In this document: positions 13,665-22,260 of the stretch, piece by piece
Layout of the letters: every line of letters begins with the position of its first letter
Numbering within the stretch: position 1 is the first letter of the stretch
Source of the DNA: Clostridiales bacterium
Lineage (GTDB): Bacteria; Bacillota; Clostridia; Christensenellales; Pumilibacteraceae
NCBI GenBank assembly: GCA_015055705.1
Contig: SVHR01000004.1
Span: 1 to 36,148 of the forward strand
Length of the DNA: 36,148 nt
Reading direction: 5' to 3'
Translations under genes and position numbers: made by a program
Notes under the pieces: model-generated
Databases searched by the model: none
What the model saw: the letters and a program-made list of their open reading frames with translations, nothing else
What the model was told of the DNA's origin: nothing

Positions 13665-15158
13665 TTAGTTGCTTTTTGTTGCGGCGGCTGCCTTTTTGTT
13701 CTTGCGTGCGGTAAAGATTAAAAGTGTAACGAACATTACTGCCGCAACTACCCAGCCAAGCCAGATAAGCTGCGATATGCCCGAGATAAGGAAGCTGGAA
13801 AAAGCGATTGCCGCTATCAAAAGCGCGCCCGGGAGCTGTGCCTTGATAAAGGTGATATGCTCGCACTCGCAAACGTTGGACGCAAGCAAGGTGGAGTCGG
13901 AGATGGGCGACACTTGGTTGCCGAACACCGAGCCCGAAAGAACGGCGGCGATAGAAAGTATCTGCAAGGTAGAGTATGCGTCAAACATAGGTACGGTAAG
14001 CGGTACGATAAGTCCAAACGTACCCCAAGCCGTTCCCGTAGCAAACGCTGTTCCCATGCTGACAACAAAAAGGATTGCAGGCAAAAGCGACTGCGCGCTG
14101 CCCATATCGGAGGTAAGTCCGCGAATAAAGCTGGCTACGTCCAATCTTTCGCAAACGCCTGTAAGCGTCCATGCAAAAACAAGTATTATCATTACGTCAA
14201 CCACGCTTTTGAAGCCGTCGGTAAAGCAGTCTGTAAAATTCTTTAGCGAAAGAACCTTGCGCGGCAAATAAAGAAGCAAGCAGAATATTATCGTAAACGC
14301 GCCGCTAAGCACAAGCGAGGTTTCGGAGCTGTACGGCGAAGCTAGCATAAGCACTATGGACAGCGCAATCAATACCACAATGGGAAGCAGCAGGTCAAAC
14401 GGCTTGCCTTTTTCGTTTACGTGCGTTGTGCAGGTCGGAGCTTCGTCGCTTGGAGTATAAGCAAACTTTCGCATTCCAAAGGGAACGAGGTCAAATGCAG
14501 AGCCGATAAACAAAAACAGTAGGGTAAGAATGGGATAAAAGTTGCACAGCAGGGTTCTTAGATACAGGCCGAACGCATCGTACCCCTCGCCAATGCCCTC
14601 GCTGATATTGCCCGTAATTGCACCCGCCCAGCTTGAAATAGGCACGAGAATGCAAATAGAAACCGACACGCTGCCGATTATGTATGCAAGTCTTGTGCGG
14701 CTGATGTTGTACTTGTCGGTGACGGGACGCATAACCGTGCCTACCGCCAAGCGATTGAAGTAGTCGTCCATAAATATAAAGCTGCCAAGGCTTGTGGTTG
14801 CAAGCAAGGCGCCCTTGCGCGACTTGATTTTGCTCATTACAAGCGAGCCAAAGGCCGTTGTTCCGCCCGACTTGTTCATAAGAGCAACAAGTATGCCAAG
14901 CTCTAATATAAATATAAGAATACCCGCGTTGCCAAGCCCAACAATTTTAGTGCTGTCGCCGTCCGCTATAATATCTGCGCCCATCTTGTCTGCCATTACA
15001 TTAAAGAGTGTGTCAAACGCTACGATGGGGTTGCCGTGAGCTATAAGCATTGCGCCCGTTACGATGCCCAAAAACAGCGACACAAACACTTCCTTTGTAA
15101 TCAGCGCAAATACCACTGCAATCAGCGTGGGAACTATCGCCCAAAACGTTCCTACCAT
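13665..15158 (-). CDS. NhaC family Na+/H+ antiporter (first of two)
   Basis: 497 aa polytopic membrane protein with about 11-12 hydrophobic segments and the family features LELGILVALMNKSGG, the F-M-D-D-Y-F-N-R-L-A-V-G-T-V-M-R-P core with acidic residues in a membrane-embedded position, S-S-W-A-G-A-I, FATGTAWGTFGLIVPL and SGSVFGNQVSPISDSTLLAS. NhaC proteins exchange protons for sodium or, in some members, tyrosine/tyramine, malate/lactate or cysteine-like solutes. The ATG has GAGAGGGA upstream and a consensus promoter. A paralogue of the same family lies at 28829-30505. Substrate is undetermined. Confidence 0.92.
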   Translation of the reverse strand: MVGTFWAIVPTLIAVVFALITKEVFVSLFLGIVTGAMLIAHGNPIVAFDTLFNVMADKMGADIIADGDSTKIVGLGNAGILIFILELGILVALMNKSGGTTAFGSLVMSKIKSRKGALLATTSLGSFIFMDDYFNRLAVGTVMRPVTDKYNISRTRLAYIIGSVSVSICILVPISSWAGAITGNISEGIGEGYDAFGLYLRTLLCNFYPILTLLFLFIGSAFDLVPFGMRKFAYTPSDEAPTCTTHVNEKGKPFDLLLPIVVLIALSIVLMLASPYSSETSLVLSGAFTIIFCLLLYLPRKVLSLKNFTDCFTDGFKSVVDVMIILVFAWTLTGVCERLDVASFIRGLTSDMGSAQSLLPAILFVVSMGTAFATGTAWGTFGLIVPLTVPMFDAYSTLQILSIAAVLSGSVFGNQVSPISDSTLLASNVCECEHITFIKAQLPGALLIAAIAFSSFLISGISQLIWLGWVVAAVMFVTLLIFTARKNKKAAAATKSN

Positions 15159-15202
15159 TTTTCTTCCCTCTCAAAATTGAATAAAATATTGTGTATGCAT
15201 AA

Positions 15203-15231
15203 ATTATACACAGTAGGGGTGCGGCTGTCAA
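15203..15231 (-). promoter_or_regulatory. Consensus promoter of the first nhaC-type gene
   Basis: On the minus strand, TTGACA (15226-15231), 17 bases, TATAAT (15203-15208); 44 bases to the ATG. Confidence 0.9.
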
Positions 15232-15261
15232 GCAAAAACGAGGTGATAAGCGGGCACAGTA

Positions 15262-15299
15262 AAAAAATAGAGCCTATACTTTTTTCGTATAAGCTCTTT
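15262..15299 (-). terminator. Terminator of the DUF2188 protein gene
   Basis: GAGC-C-TATAC (15270-15278) pairs with GTATA-A-GCTC (15287-15296) with one mismatch. T-runs on both strands; the long one on the minus strand serves the gene ending at 15321. Confidence 0.75.
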
Positions 15300-15320
15300 T
15301 TGCTTGTCTTGACTTGTGAA

Positions 15321-16169
15321 TTATCTGCGCTTTTGGAATTTGCCGTCCTTTTTGTGCACGACAAGGTTAAGCTCTTGATTTTGGCTAAGCTCTTGCGCGA
15401 TTTGAAGCGCTTCCTTTTTTGTATGAACTCTGCGGATTACACGCTTGGCGTTGTCCTTGCGAACCTCCCACGTTCTTGTTTCGCTGTCGTATACCACGCG
15501 GTAGCTTACCGGTCTGCTCTTTTGCGGCAAAATCTCATCACCGTCTTGCTGATTTTCGTCCGCTTGCTCCAAAGCGTCGGTGGTAGATTCGGGTTGTTCT
15601 TTTTGGTCGTCTGCTTTTTGAGTTTGCTCTGTACTAGGCTCAGTCTGCTGAGGTGCAGCTTGCTCGGCAATAGGCTCAGGCTGCTCAGGTGCAGCTTGCT
15701 CGGCAATAGGCTCAGTCTGCGCGGATGCAGCTTGCGCGGCAGTAGGCTCCTCGTCGGAAGGGCTTTCAATTTCCGTTATTGCTTGCTCTAAGGGCTGCTC
15801 CTTGGGCTCCACCTCGTTAGGCAGCGATTCGCACTCTGCTTTCTCCTGAGCTTGGTCAGGCTTGGCACCGTCGTCTTGTTGACACGCCTCATCATTCTTT
15901 TTGGTGGAAAGTGCAACACTTTGGGTAGAAGCTTTTTCTGCTTGGTCGTTTGAGGTTGCCTGTGCGCTAAGCGTCGCCTTTTGCTTTGCGGCTTGGTCAA
16001 CCGTGCGGTCAATTTCGTCCGAAACGTAGGTAAGCGGCTTTTTTGACCTTTTTACGGCAATGGCGATTATAATTGCTATAACAATTAGAACAAGGGCGGA
16101 AACGCCTATCACGATATAAGTAAGGTATTCTTGCAAAAAATTTAAAAAAGCATTAGATAATAAAAACAT
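15321..16169 (-). CDS. Membrane-anchored protein with Gln/Glu/Ala/Pro repeats and DUF2188 domain
   Basis: 282 aa. A single transmembrane segment (about 16-39) is followed by a basic stop-transfer R-S-K-K-P, a 175-residue low-complexity linker rich in Gln, Glu, Ala and Pro, and a folded C-terminal domain (about 222-282) of DUF2188 type (YRVVYDSETRTWEVRKDNAKRVIRRVHTK-EAL). The linker contains three 12-aa repeats of the pattern AAxxQxEPxxEQ, mirrored in the DNA. With its few positive charges ahead of the TM, the C-terminal domain probably faces the cytoplasm. AGGAG lies upstream of the ATG and the promoter is consensus. Role unknown; such linkers act as spacers from the membrane. Confidence 0.8.
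   Translation of the reverse strand: MFLLSNAFLNFLQEYLTYIVIGVSALVLIVIAIIIAIAVKRSKKPLTYVSDEIDRTVDQAAKQKATLSAQATSNDQAEKASTQSVALSTKKNDEACQQDDGAKPDQAQEKAECESLPNEVEPKEQPLEQAITEIESPSDEEPTAAQAASAQTEPIAEQAAPEQPEPIAEQAAPQQTEPSTEQTQKADDQKEQPESTTDALEQADENQQDGDEILPQKSRPVSYRVVYDSETRTWEVRKDNAKRVIRRVHTKKEALQIAQELSQNQELNLVVHKKDGKFQKRR
15637..15750 (-). repeat. Three tandem 36-bp coding repeats
   Basis: The start of each unit (GCAGCT on the plus strand) recurs at 15655, 15691 and 15727, exactly 36 bases apart. The first two units are nearly identical, the third diverged. They encode the 12-aa AAxxQxEPxxEQ repeats. Confidence 0.85.
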
Positions 16170-16202
16170 ATGTATACTCCTATTACCAATTTTGTATCTA
16201 AA

Positions 16203-16231
16203 ATTATACTACAACTATTTATAAATGTCAA
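16203..16231 (-). promoter_or_regulatory. Consensus promoter of the DUF2188 protein gene
   Basis: On the minus strand, TTGACA (16226-16231), 17 bases, TATAAT (16203-16208). Confidence 0.9.
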
Positions 16232-16298
16232 CATTAAAAAAGAAAAATTATACGGTAACGCATTCAAAAAGATAAACTAATTTTTATCCTCAATTTGT

Positions 16299-16327
16299 TT
16301 GATTTTTTTAACAATCTATGATATAAT
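16299..16327 (+). promoter_or_regulatory. Promoter of the rho-like-secA-prfB-tsaD-mnmA operon
   Basis: TTGATT (16299-16304), 17 bases, TATAAT (16322-16327). GGAGGAAGC precedes the ATG at 16358. Confidence 0.85.
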
Positions 16328-16357
16328 AAAAAAAATTCAATTTATTGTGGAGGAAGC

Positions 16358-17350
16358 ATGGCAAGGCGAAAGAATTTGCCCCAAAAGGTAGTCGATTATC
16401 ATAAACTTGACGAAAAGATGATGTCACTCTATGACGAAATTACCGCATCGTTCGAGAAAAAGAACATTATTGCGCTAAGAAAAGAAGCACTCGAAATGGG
16501 CGTGGAGTCCCCTACAACTCTTAATAAGAAGGATCTTATAAGGAGAATGGTGGATAGAGTAATAAGCGGTTATTTGCCACCGGAAAGTGAAGATAACGGA
16601 ATAATCATTCCGTCATACAAAAGAATGAGGGACGGCGGAGAGCGAATCAACGGACTCTTTCAGGACAACGATGGTGAGCTTCGTATAGGTAATTGCATTG
16701 TTCCGTCCACCGTGGCAAAGGGTTCGGCTCTTCGTGACGGCGATTTGGTAGAGGGTATTGTTACTTTGGTGGACGGTGCCGAAACGCTGGTTGTGGTCAA
16801 CAGCATTGACGGAGAAAGTGCACAGCAGCCGAGGCCGTGCTTTGCCGAGATGCGGATGAATAAAAGAGGCGAGTTTGGCAGTATGATTTTGGGCACGCCG
16901 TTCGAAAAATACTTCGAGGGACTTGAGTTTGGTGAGCGTGTTATTTTTGGCGATATGAAGCTGTCCACCGCTTGCGAAATGGTGCGCTCGTATGCAAACG
17001 CTATCGGCTTGTACGTGGGCGTATCGCCCGAATTTGAATGCAAGGAGCAAAGCGGGTTTGCTGTTTCCTTTGACTGCCCCAAGCGCGAGGCGATAAGCAT
17101 TGCACGTCTTGCCTTAGAGCGAGCAAAAAGACTGTGCGAGCGCGGCAAGGAGGTTATGCTTGTCGTGTACGGCTTGGAATTTATTGACGACCGCGACATT
17201 CAGCACGCAATTTTCGGTGCGGGTCGCAGTCTTGACAAGGGCAGTATAACCGTTATTGCAGATGTAAGAGAGGAAGCCGAAAGCGGCGCGTACCAAAGAG
17301 TGGCGACTCGTGTTGCAAGCGAGCTCGATGCGGATGAAATTAAATTTTAG
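16358..17350 (+). CDS. Rho-like protein lacking the ATPase motifs
   Basis: 330 aa, shaped like a shortened transcription terminator Rho (about 420 aa). Residues about 37-68 match the Rho N-terminal SAP-like domain (ALRKEALEMGV..LNKKDLIRRM). Residues about 92-150 look like the cold-shock RNA-binding domain (GLFQDNDGELRI, later ALRDGDLVEGIV). Residues 155-330 resemble the RecA-type core: EGLEFGERVIF (187-197), ARLALERAKRLCERGKEV (249-266) and FGAGRSLDKGSITVIAD (286-302). The Walker A loop expected as G-P-P-K-x-G-K-T is GDMKLSTA, the Walker B LLDSITR is VVYGLEF, and the stretch following it, which carries the RNA-threading elements, is deleted. It likely binds RNA but cannot hydrolyse ATP as Rho does. 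First gene of the secA operon. Confidence 0.78.
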   Translation: MARRKNLPQKVVDYHKLDEKMMSLYDEITASFEKKNIIALRKEALEMGVESPTTLNKKDLIRRMVDRVISGYLPPESEDNGIIIPSYKRMRDGGERINGLFQDNDGELRIGNCIVPSTVAKGSALRDGDLVEGIVTLVDGAETLVVVNSIDGESAQQPRPCFAEMRMNKRGEFGSMILGTPFEKYFEGLEFGERVIFGDMKLSTACEMVRSYANAIGLYVGVSPEFECKEQSGFAVSFDCPKREAISIARLALERAKRLCERGKEVMLVVYGLEFIDDRDIQHAIFGAGRSLDKGSITVIADVREEAESGAYQRVATRVASELDADEIKF

Positions 17351-17358
17351 AGGTTTAT

Positions 17359-20109
17359 ATGGGAGTTATATCTTTTATTAAGGGCGGCAACAACCGCAAG
17401 CAAATCAAAAAGCTGGAGGCGATTGCTTACAAAATTGACAGCTATGAGGAAGAATTCAAAAAGCTTACCGACGAGGAGCTTAAGGCTAAGACCGAAGTAT
17501 TCAAAAAAAGGCTAAAAGAAAATTACGAGACCACCGACGATATTTTGCCCGAGGCCTATGCGGTAGTGCGTGAGGCAAGCTGGCGTGTGCTTGGTATGCG
17601 TCACTTTGGTGTTCAGCTTCTTGGCGGTATTGCTCTCCATCAGGGCAGAATCGCCGAAATGCGTACCGGTGAAGGTAAAACCCTTGTGGCTACGCTTCCC
17701 GCATACCTCAACGCGCTTACGGGCAACGGCGTTCACGTAGTTACGGTAAACGACTATTTGGCAAAGCGTGACGCGGAGTGGATGGGTAAGGTTCACCGCT
17801 TTTTGGGACTTACCGTTGGCGTTGCGATTGCAGGCATGACCCCCGAGGAAAAGCGCGCGGCGTACGCATGCGACATAACGTACGCGACAAACAACGAGCT
17901 TGGCTTTGACTACCTTCGTGACAATATGGTTGTGTATAAGGACGCGCTTGTTCAGCGTGGACTCAGCTTTGCCATCATCGACGAGGTGGACAGTATTCTT
18001 ATAGACGAGGCGCGAACTCCGCTTATTATCAGCGGCGCGGGCGGCAAAAGCAGCGATATGTACGGGATTGCAAACAGATTTGTTCGTACCCTTAAGGCTT
18101 CGACCAACACCGACGACGAGGGTAAGGCGGAGGAAGGCGAGGAAAGTAACGGCGACTTCGAAATCGACCGCAAAAAGAAGGCAATCAACCTTACCGAGCG
18201 CGGTATTCGCAAGGCGGAAAAGTTCTTTAATATCGACGATATCACGGACGTTGACCACTCCGAGCTTAACCACTATATCAACAACGCGCTCCGCGCAGTG
18301 CACGTTATGAAGCGTGACGAGGATTATATCGTGCGTGACGGCGAGGTTTTGATTGTAGACGAGTTTACCGGACGTGTTATGGTGGGCAGACGTTACAGCG
18401 ACGGCTTGCACCAGGCAATCGAAGCAAAGGAAAACGTAAGAATTCAAAACGAAAACCGCACGAGAGCTACCATCACCTTCCAAAACTACTTTAAGCTTTA
18501 CAAAAAGCTTTGCGGTATGACAGGTACTGCAAAAACAGAGGAAACGGAGTTCCGCGGAATATACGGCCTTGACGTTGTGGTTATTCCGCCTAACAAAACG
18601 AGCCAACGTATAGACGAAAACGATGTCATTTTCCCCACAGTAAAGGGAAAAACCGACGCTATGATCGAGGATATCGAGGAGTGCTATAAGGCAGGTCAGC
18701 CTGTGCTTGTAGGTACTACCACGGTAGATAAGAGTGAGGCGCTTAGCAAAATTCTTACAGCACGCCGCATTCCGCACAACGTGCTTAACGCAAAGAATCA
18801 CCAACGCGAGGCGGAGATTATCGCGCAAGCCGGCAAAAAGCATCAGGTAACCATTGCAACCAACATGGCGGGCCGCGGTACCGACATTTTGCTTGGCGGT
18901 AACGCCGAGTATATGGCAAAGGAGCGCATGCGCAATCAGGGAATGAGCGAGGAAGCGATTTACAACGCAACCTCGTACTTCAATACCGAAGACCCCGAAA
19001 TTCTGGAAGCAAGAAGAATCTTCCGCGAATATTACGATTCCTTTAAGGAGGAAATCGAAAAGGAAAAGCAGGACGTTATTGCTGTCGGCGGCTTGCGTAT
19101 TATAGGTACCGAGCGCCACGAATCGCGCCGTATCGACAACCAGCTTCGCGGCCGTGCAGGTCGTCAGGGCGACGTGGGCAGCACCAAGTTCTACCTTTCT
19201 ATGGAAGACGATATGATAAGGCTTTTCGGTGGCGACAGAATGAAGCGTATCGCCGAAATCTTCAAGCTGGACGAGGACACCGCAATGGAGTTCAAGGTTC
19301 TTACCCGTGGCATCGAGAATGCTCAAAGCGAGCTTGAGGGCAGAAATTTCCGCATACGTAAGCAAGTTCTTGAGTACGATGACGTAATGAACGTTCAACG
19401 TACCACCGTTTATGCCGAGCGAAACCGTATTCTTATGGGCGAGTCGGTGCACGAAACCATCGTTAATATGATGAAGAGTCAGGTGGAGATTATCGTAGAC
19501 GCATACACCAATCCCAAGCTTGACTGGACGGAGTGGGAGTACGAGGAGCTTAACAAGGAAATTCGCCGCAAGCTTTTGCCCGAGGAAGAGGAGCTGCTCA
19601 CCGAGGAGATTCTTGGCAGATATGACGTAGAGGAGCTTAAGGAATTTATCTTTAACGAAATGCAAAGCGTTTACAACAAGAAGATTCAAGAGGCGGCGGC
19701 ACTTGGAGTGGACTTCGAGGAGGTTGAGCGCATAATCTTGCTTAAAATCGTAGACGGCAAGTGGACCGAGCATATCGACGTTATGGACACGCTTCGCCGT
19801 GAAATCGGCTTGCAGGCTTACGGTCAAAAGGACCCCGTCCTTATGTACAAGCAAGAGGGATTTGCTCTCTTTGAGGAAATGAACGACAGCATTCGTGAAA
19901 ACACCGTTGCGTACCTTATGCGCGTCAACGTTCAGCGCGCGCCCAAAAAGCGCGAGGAGCAAAACATGGACTTGCTTGTAAACAGCGACGGCACAAGACA
20001 GGTTAAAAGACCTACTGTCAACAAAACTAAGGTACGTGCAAACGATTTGTGCCCGTGCGGAAGCGGCAAGAAGTATAAAATGTGCTGCATGGGCAAAGAC
20101 GGCAAGTAA
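17359..20109 (+). CDS. secA: Preprotein translocase ATPase SecA
   Basis: 916 aa motor of the Sec pathway that pushes unfolded preproteins through SecYEG. It shows the N-terminal HFGVQLLGGIALHQG, Walker A T-G-E-G-K-T (103-108), the I-I-D-E-V-D-S-I-L-I-D-E-A-R motif, the C-G-M-T-G-T-A-K-T-E motif of NBD2, AGRGTDILLGGN, and R-I-D-N-Q-L-R-G-R-A-G-R-Q-G-D. It ends with a zinc-binding C-x-C-x8-C-C tail (C-P-C-G-S-G-K-K-Y-K-M-C-C), which contacts SecB or ribosomes and lipids in other bacteria. AGAGG precedes the ATG, eight bases after the Rho-like gene; prfB follows six bases after the stop. secA-prfB adjacency is typical of Bacillota. Confidence 0.98.
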   Translation: MGVISFIKGGNNRKQIKKLEAIAYKIDSYEEEFKKLTDEELKAKTEVFKKRLKENYETTDDILPEAYAVVREASWRVLGMRHFGVQLLGGIALHQGRIAEMRTGEGKTLVATLPAYLNALTGNGVHVVTVNDYLAKRDAEWMGKVHRFLGLTVGVAIAGMTPEEKRAAYACDITYATNNELGFDYLRDNMVVYKDALVQRGLSFAIIDEVDSILIDEARTPLIISGAGGKSSDMYGIANRFVRTLKASTNTDDEGKAEEGEESNGDFEIDRKKKAINLTERGIRKAEKFFNIDDITDVDHSELNHYINNALRAVHVMKRDEDYIVRDGEVLIVDEFTGRVMVGRRYSDGLHQAIEAKENVRIQNENRTRATITFQNYFKLYKKLCGMTGTAKTEETEFRGIYGLDVVVIPPNKTSQRIDENDVIFPTVKGKTDAMIEDIEECYKAGQPVLVGTTTVDKSEALSKILTARRIPHNVLNAKNHQREAEIIAQAGKKHQVTIATNMAGRGTDILLGGNAEYMAKERMRNQGMSEEAIYNATSYFNTEDPEILEARRIFREYYDSFKEEIEKEKQDVIAVGGLRIIGTERHESRRIDNQLRGRAGRQGDVGSTKFYLSMEDDMIRLFGGDRMKRIAEIFKLDEDTAMEFKVLTRGIENAQSELEGRNFRIRKQVLEYDDVMNVQRTTVYAERNRILMGESVHETIVNMMKSQVEIIVDAYTNPKLDWTEWEYEELNKEIRRKLLPEEEELLTEEILGRYDVEELKEFIFNEMQSVYNKKIQEAAALGVDFEEVERIILLKIVDGKWTEHIDVMDTLRREIGLQAYGQKDPVLMYKQEGFALFEEMNDSIRENTVAYLMRVNVQRAPKKREEQNMDLLVNSDGTRQVKRPTVNKTKVRANDLCPCGSGKKYKMCCMGKDGK

Positions 20110-20115
20110 ATATTT

Positions 20116-21213
20116 ATGATAGTTTTAGACGACGAAAAATCAAAAATAAAAGCCCTTAAGGCAAAGTTCGAGGGCTGCTGCGAGGCGTTTGATACCGATA
20201 AAATGGAAGAGCGTCTGCGCGAGCTTACCGCGTTGCAGGAGGACCCCGAGCTATTCAAGGACCTAAAGCGCGCGCAAGGCATCAACGCCGAGGCGAAGGC
20301 TGTGTCCGATAGACTTGACGACCTTAAGCAAAAGCGAGCCTCTCTTCGTGACGCCGAGGAGTACGTCGAGCTTATCGAGGCGGAGGACGACGAGGGACTG
20401 TATGCCGAGCTTACCGAGCTTCTTTCGGTATTAGAAGCAGAAATCGAAAAGCTTCACCTTGTTACTCTTCTTAAGGGCGAGTACGACGCTAACAACGCAA
20501 TCCTTACCTTGCATGCGGGCGCAGGCGGAACCGAGGCGCAGGACTGGACGCAAATGCTGTACCGCATGTACAGAATGTACGCCGAGAAAAGTGGCTTTAG
20601 TGTAGAGGTTATGGACGTGCTTGACGGTGACGAGGCAGGGCTTAAAAGCGTGACCTTTGCCGTAAAGGGGCTTAATGCTTACGGCTACCTTAAGGCGGAA
20701 AAGGGCGTGCATAGACTTGTGCGAATTTCGCCGTTTGACAGCAACGCGCGCAGACACACCTCGTTTGCAAGCTTAGAGGTTATGCCCGAAATCGAAAACG
20801 ACGTGGCAATCAAGGTTACGCCCGACGAGCTTAGGATAGACACCTACCGAAGCGGCGGTGCGGGCGGTCAGCACGTAAACAAGACGGACAGCGCGGTACG
20901 CATTACGCATATCCCCACGGGAATCGTGGTCGCTTGCCAAAACGAGCGCAGTCAAATTCAAAATAAAGAAACGGCAATGAAGATGCTTTATAGCAAGCTT
21001 GCCGAGCTTCGCGAGCGTCAAATCAGCGAAAAAGCCGCCGAAATCAAGGGTGAGCTTAAAAAAATCGAGTGGGGCAGTCAGATTCGCTCGTACGTTTTTC
21101 AGCCGTACACCATGGTCAAGGACCACCGAAGCGGCTACGAGGACACCGACGTGTTCTCGGTTATGGATGGCAATATTCAAGAGTTTATTTTCGAGTATTT
21201 ACGAAAGGCGTAA
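20116..21213 (+). CDS. prfB: Peptide chain release factor 2, no programmed frameshift
   Basis: 365 aa class I release factor recognising UAA and UGA. It has the S-P-F tripeptide (205-207) in RISPFDSNARRHTSF, which defines RF2, and the G-G-Q peptidyl-tRNA hydrolysis motif (250-252). Most bacterial prfB genes carry a +1 frameshift at an in-frame TGA near codon 26. Here the N-terminal helical region (DEKSKIKALKAKFEGCCEAFDTDKMEERL) reads through in a single frame from the ATG at 20116, so that autoregulatory switch is absent. The ribosome site is weak (GGCAAG), and coupling to secA, six bases upstream, is likely. Confidence 0.97.
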   Translation: MIVLDDEKSKIKALKAKFEGCCEAFDTDKMEERLRELTALQEDPELFKDLKRAQGINAEAKAVSDRLDDLKQKRASLRDAEEYVELIEAEDDEGLYAELTELLSVLEAEIEKLHLVTLLKGEYDANNAILTLHAGAGGTEAQDWTQMLYRMYRMYAEKSGFSVEVMDVLDGDEAGLKSVTFAVKGLNAYGYLKAEKGVHRLVRISPFDSNARRHTSFASLEVMPEIENDVAIKVTPDELRIDTYRSGGAGGQHVNKTDSAVRITHIPTGIVVACQNERSQIQNKETAMKMLYSKLAELRERQISEKAAEIKGELKKIEWGSQIRSYVFQPYTMVKDHRSGYEDTDVFSVMDGNIQEFIFEYLRKA

Positions 21214-21216
21214 TTT

Positions 21217-22260
21217 ATGTACACACAAAGAACAAAAGCAAAATTCGAAGCGCTTAAAGGCGGCGATCCCATCGTTATGGGTATCGAAAGCTCGTGTGAC
21301 GAAACGGCTGTTGCGATCGTTCGCGGCAGGCGTGTTTTGGCCAATATCGTTGCCTCGCAGATTGATATTCACCGCAAGTACGGCGGCGTCGTGCCCGAGG
21401 TGGCATCTCGCAGTCATACCGACGTGATTGTCTCGTGCATAGACGAGGCGCTATACAAGGCGGAACTTACGCTTGACCAAATCGACTGCATTGGCGTAAC
21501 GTACGGTGCGGGGCTTATCGGCGCGTTGCTCGTGGGCGTATCTGCGGCAAAGGCGATTTGCTTTGCCCGCGACATTCCGCTTGTCAAGGTTAATCATATC
21601 GAGGGGCACATTTGCGCCAACTATATAGATACCGACCTAAAGCCGCCGTTTATTTCGCTTGTTGCAAGCGGTGGACATACCGCCGTATACAAGGTGAACG
21701 GCTACAACGATTACGAGGTAGTGGGAGCAACTCGCGACGACGCTATCGGCGAGGCGTTTGACAAGGTTGCGCGCTTGCTTGGGCTTCCGTACCCCGGCGG
21801 CCCACAGATAGACAGGCTTGCAAAAGAGGGCAAGCCCACCATAAAATTTTATAAGCACGCTAAGGGCGTAAGCGCCGATTTGTCGCTTAGCTATTCGGGG
21901 CTTAAGACCGCCGTGGTCAATTTTTTGCATAACGCCCGTCAGAAAAATGAACAAATCAATGTTCCCGACGTGTGTGCCTCGTTTACTGCCGAGGCAGTTG
22001 ACCTGCTGGTGGACACCACCATTGTTGCCGCAAAGCGTGAGGGACTAAAGACCATCGTTTTGGCAGGCGGCGTGGCGGCAAACTCGTATCTTAGAGAAAA
22101 GCTTAAGGTCGAGGGCGAGAAAAACGGCTTTACCGTGCTGTATCCGCCGTTGTCGCTTTGCACCGACAACGCGGCAATGATTGCTATGCGTGCGTATTTG
22201 TCCGCAGTCGAGGGCAAGGACTATGCCGACCTATCACTTAATGCGAGGCCAAGCCTATGA
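21217..22260 (+). CDS. tsaD: tRNA N6-adenosine threonylcarbamoyltransferase
   Basis: 347 aa; transfers the threonylcarbamoyl group to A37 of tRNAs reading ANN codons, with TsaB and TsaE. It shows G-I-E-S-S-C-D-E-T (22-30), the metal-binding H-I-E-G-H (127-131), S-G-G-H-T, the nucleotide-binding G-x-T-R-D-D-A-I-G-E-A-F-D-K and a late D-N-A-A-M-I-A. About 17 residues precede the usual N-terminus. The stop overlaps the mnmA start by four bases. tsaB and tsaE are not in the window. Confidence 0.97.
   Translation: MYTQRTKAKFEALKGGDPIVMGIESSCDETAVAIVRGRRVLANIVASQIDIHRKYGGVVPEVASRSHTDVIVSCIDEALYKAELTLDQIDCIGVTYGAGLIGALLVGVSAAKAICFARDIPLVKVNHIEGHICANYIDTDLKPPFISLVASGGHTAVYKVNGYNDYEVVGATRDDAIGEAFDKVARLLGLPYPGGPQIDRLAKEGKPTIKFYKHAKGVSADLSLSYSGLKTAVVNFLHNARQKNEQINVPDVCASFTAEAVDLLVDTTIVAAKREGLKTIVLAGGVAANSYLREKLKVEGEKNGFTVLYPPLSLCTDNAAMIAMRAYLSAVEGKDYADLSLNARPSL

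Noticed and set aside
17512-19962. 816-codon open frame antisense to secA
   Set aside because: It mirrors the secA codons exactly, has a Cys/His/Val-rich shadow composition and no family motifs; it results from codon bias in the real gene.
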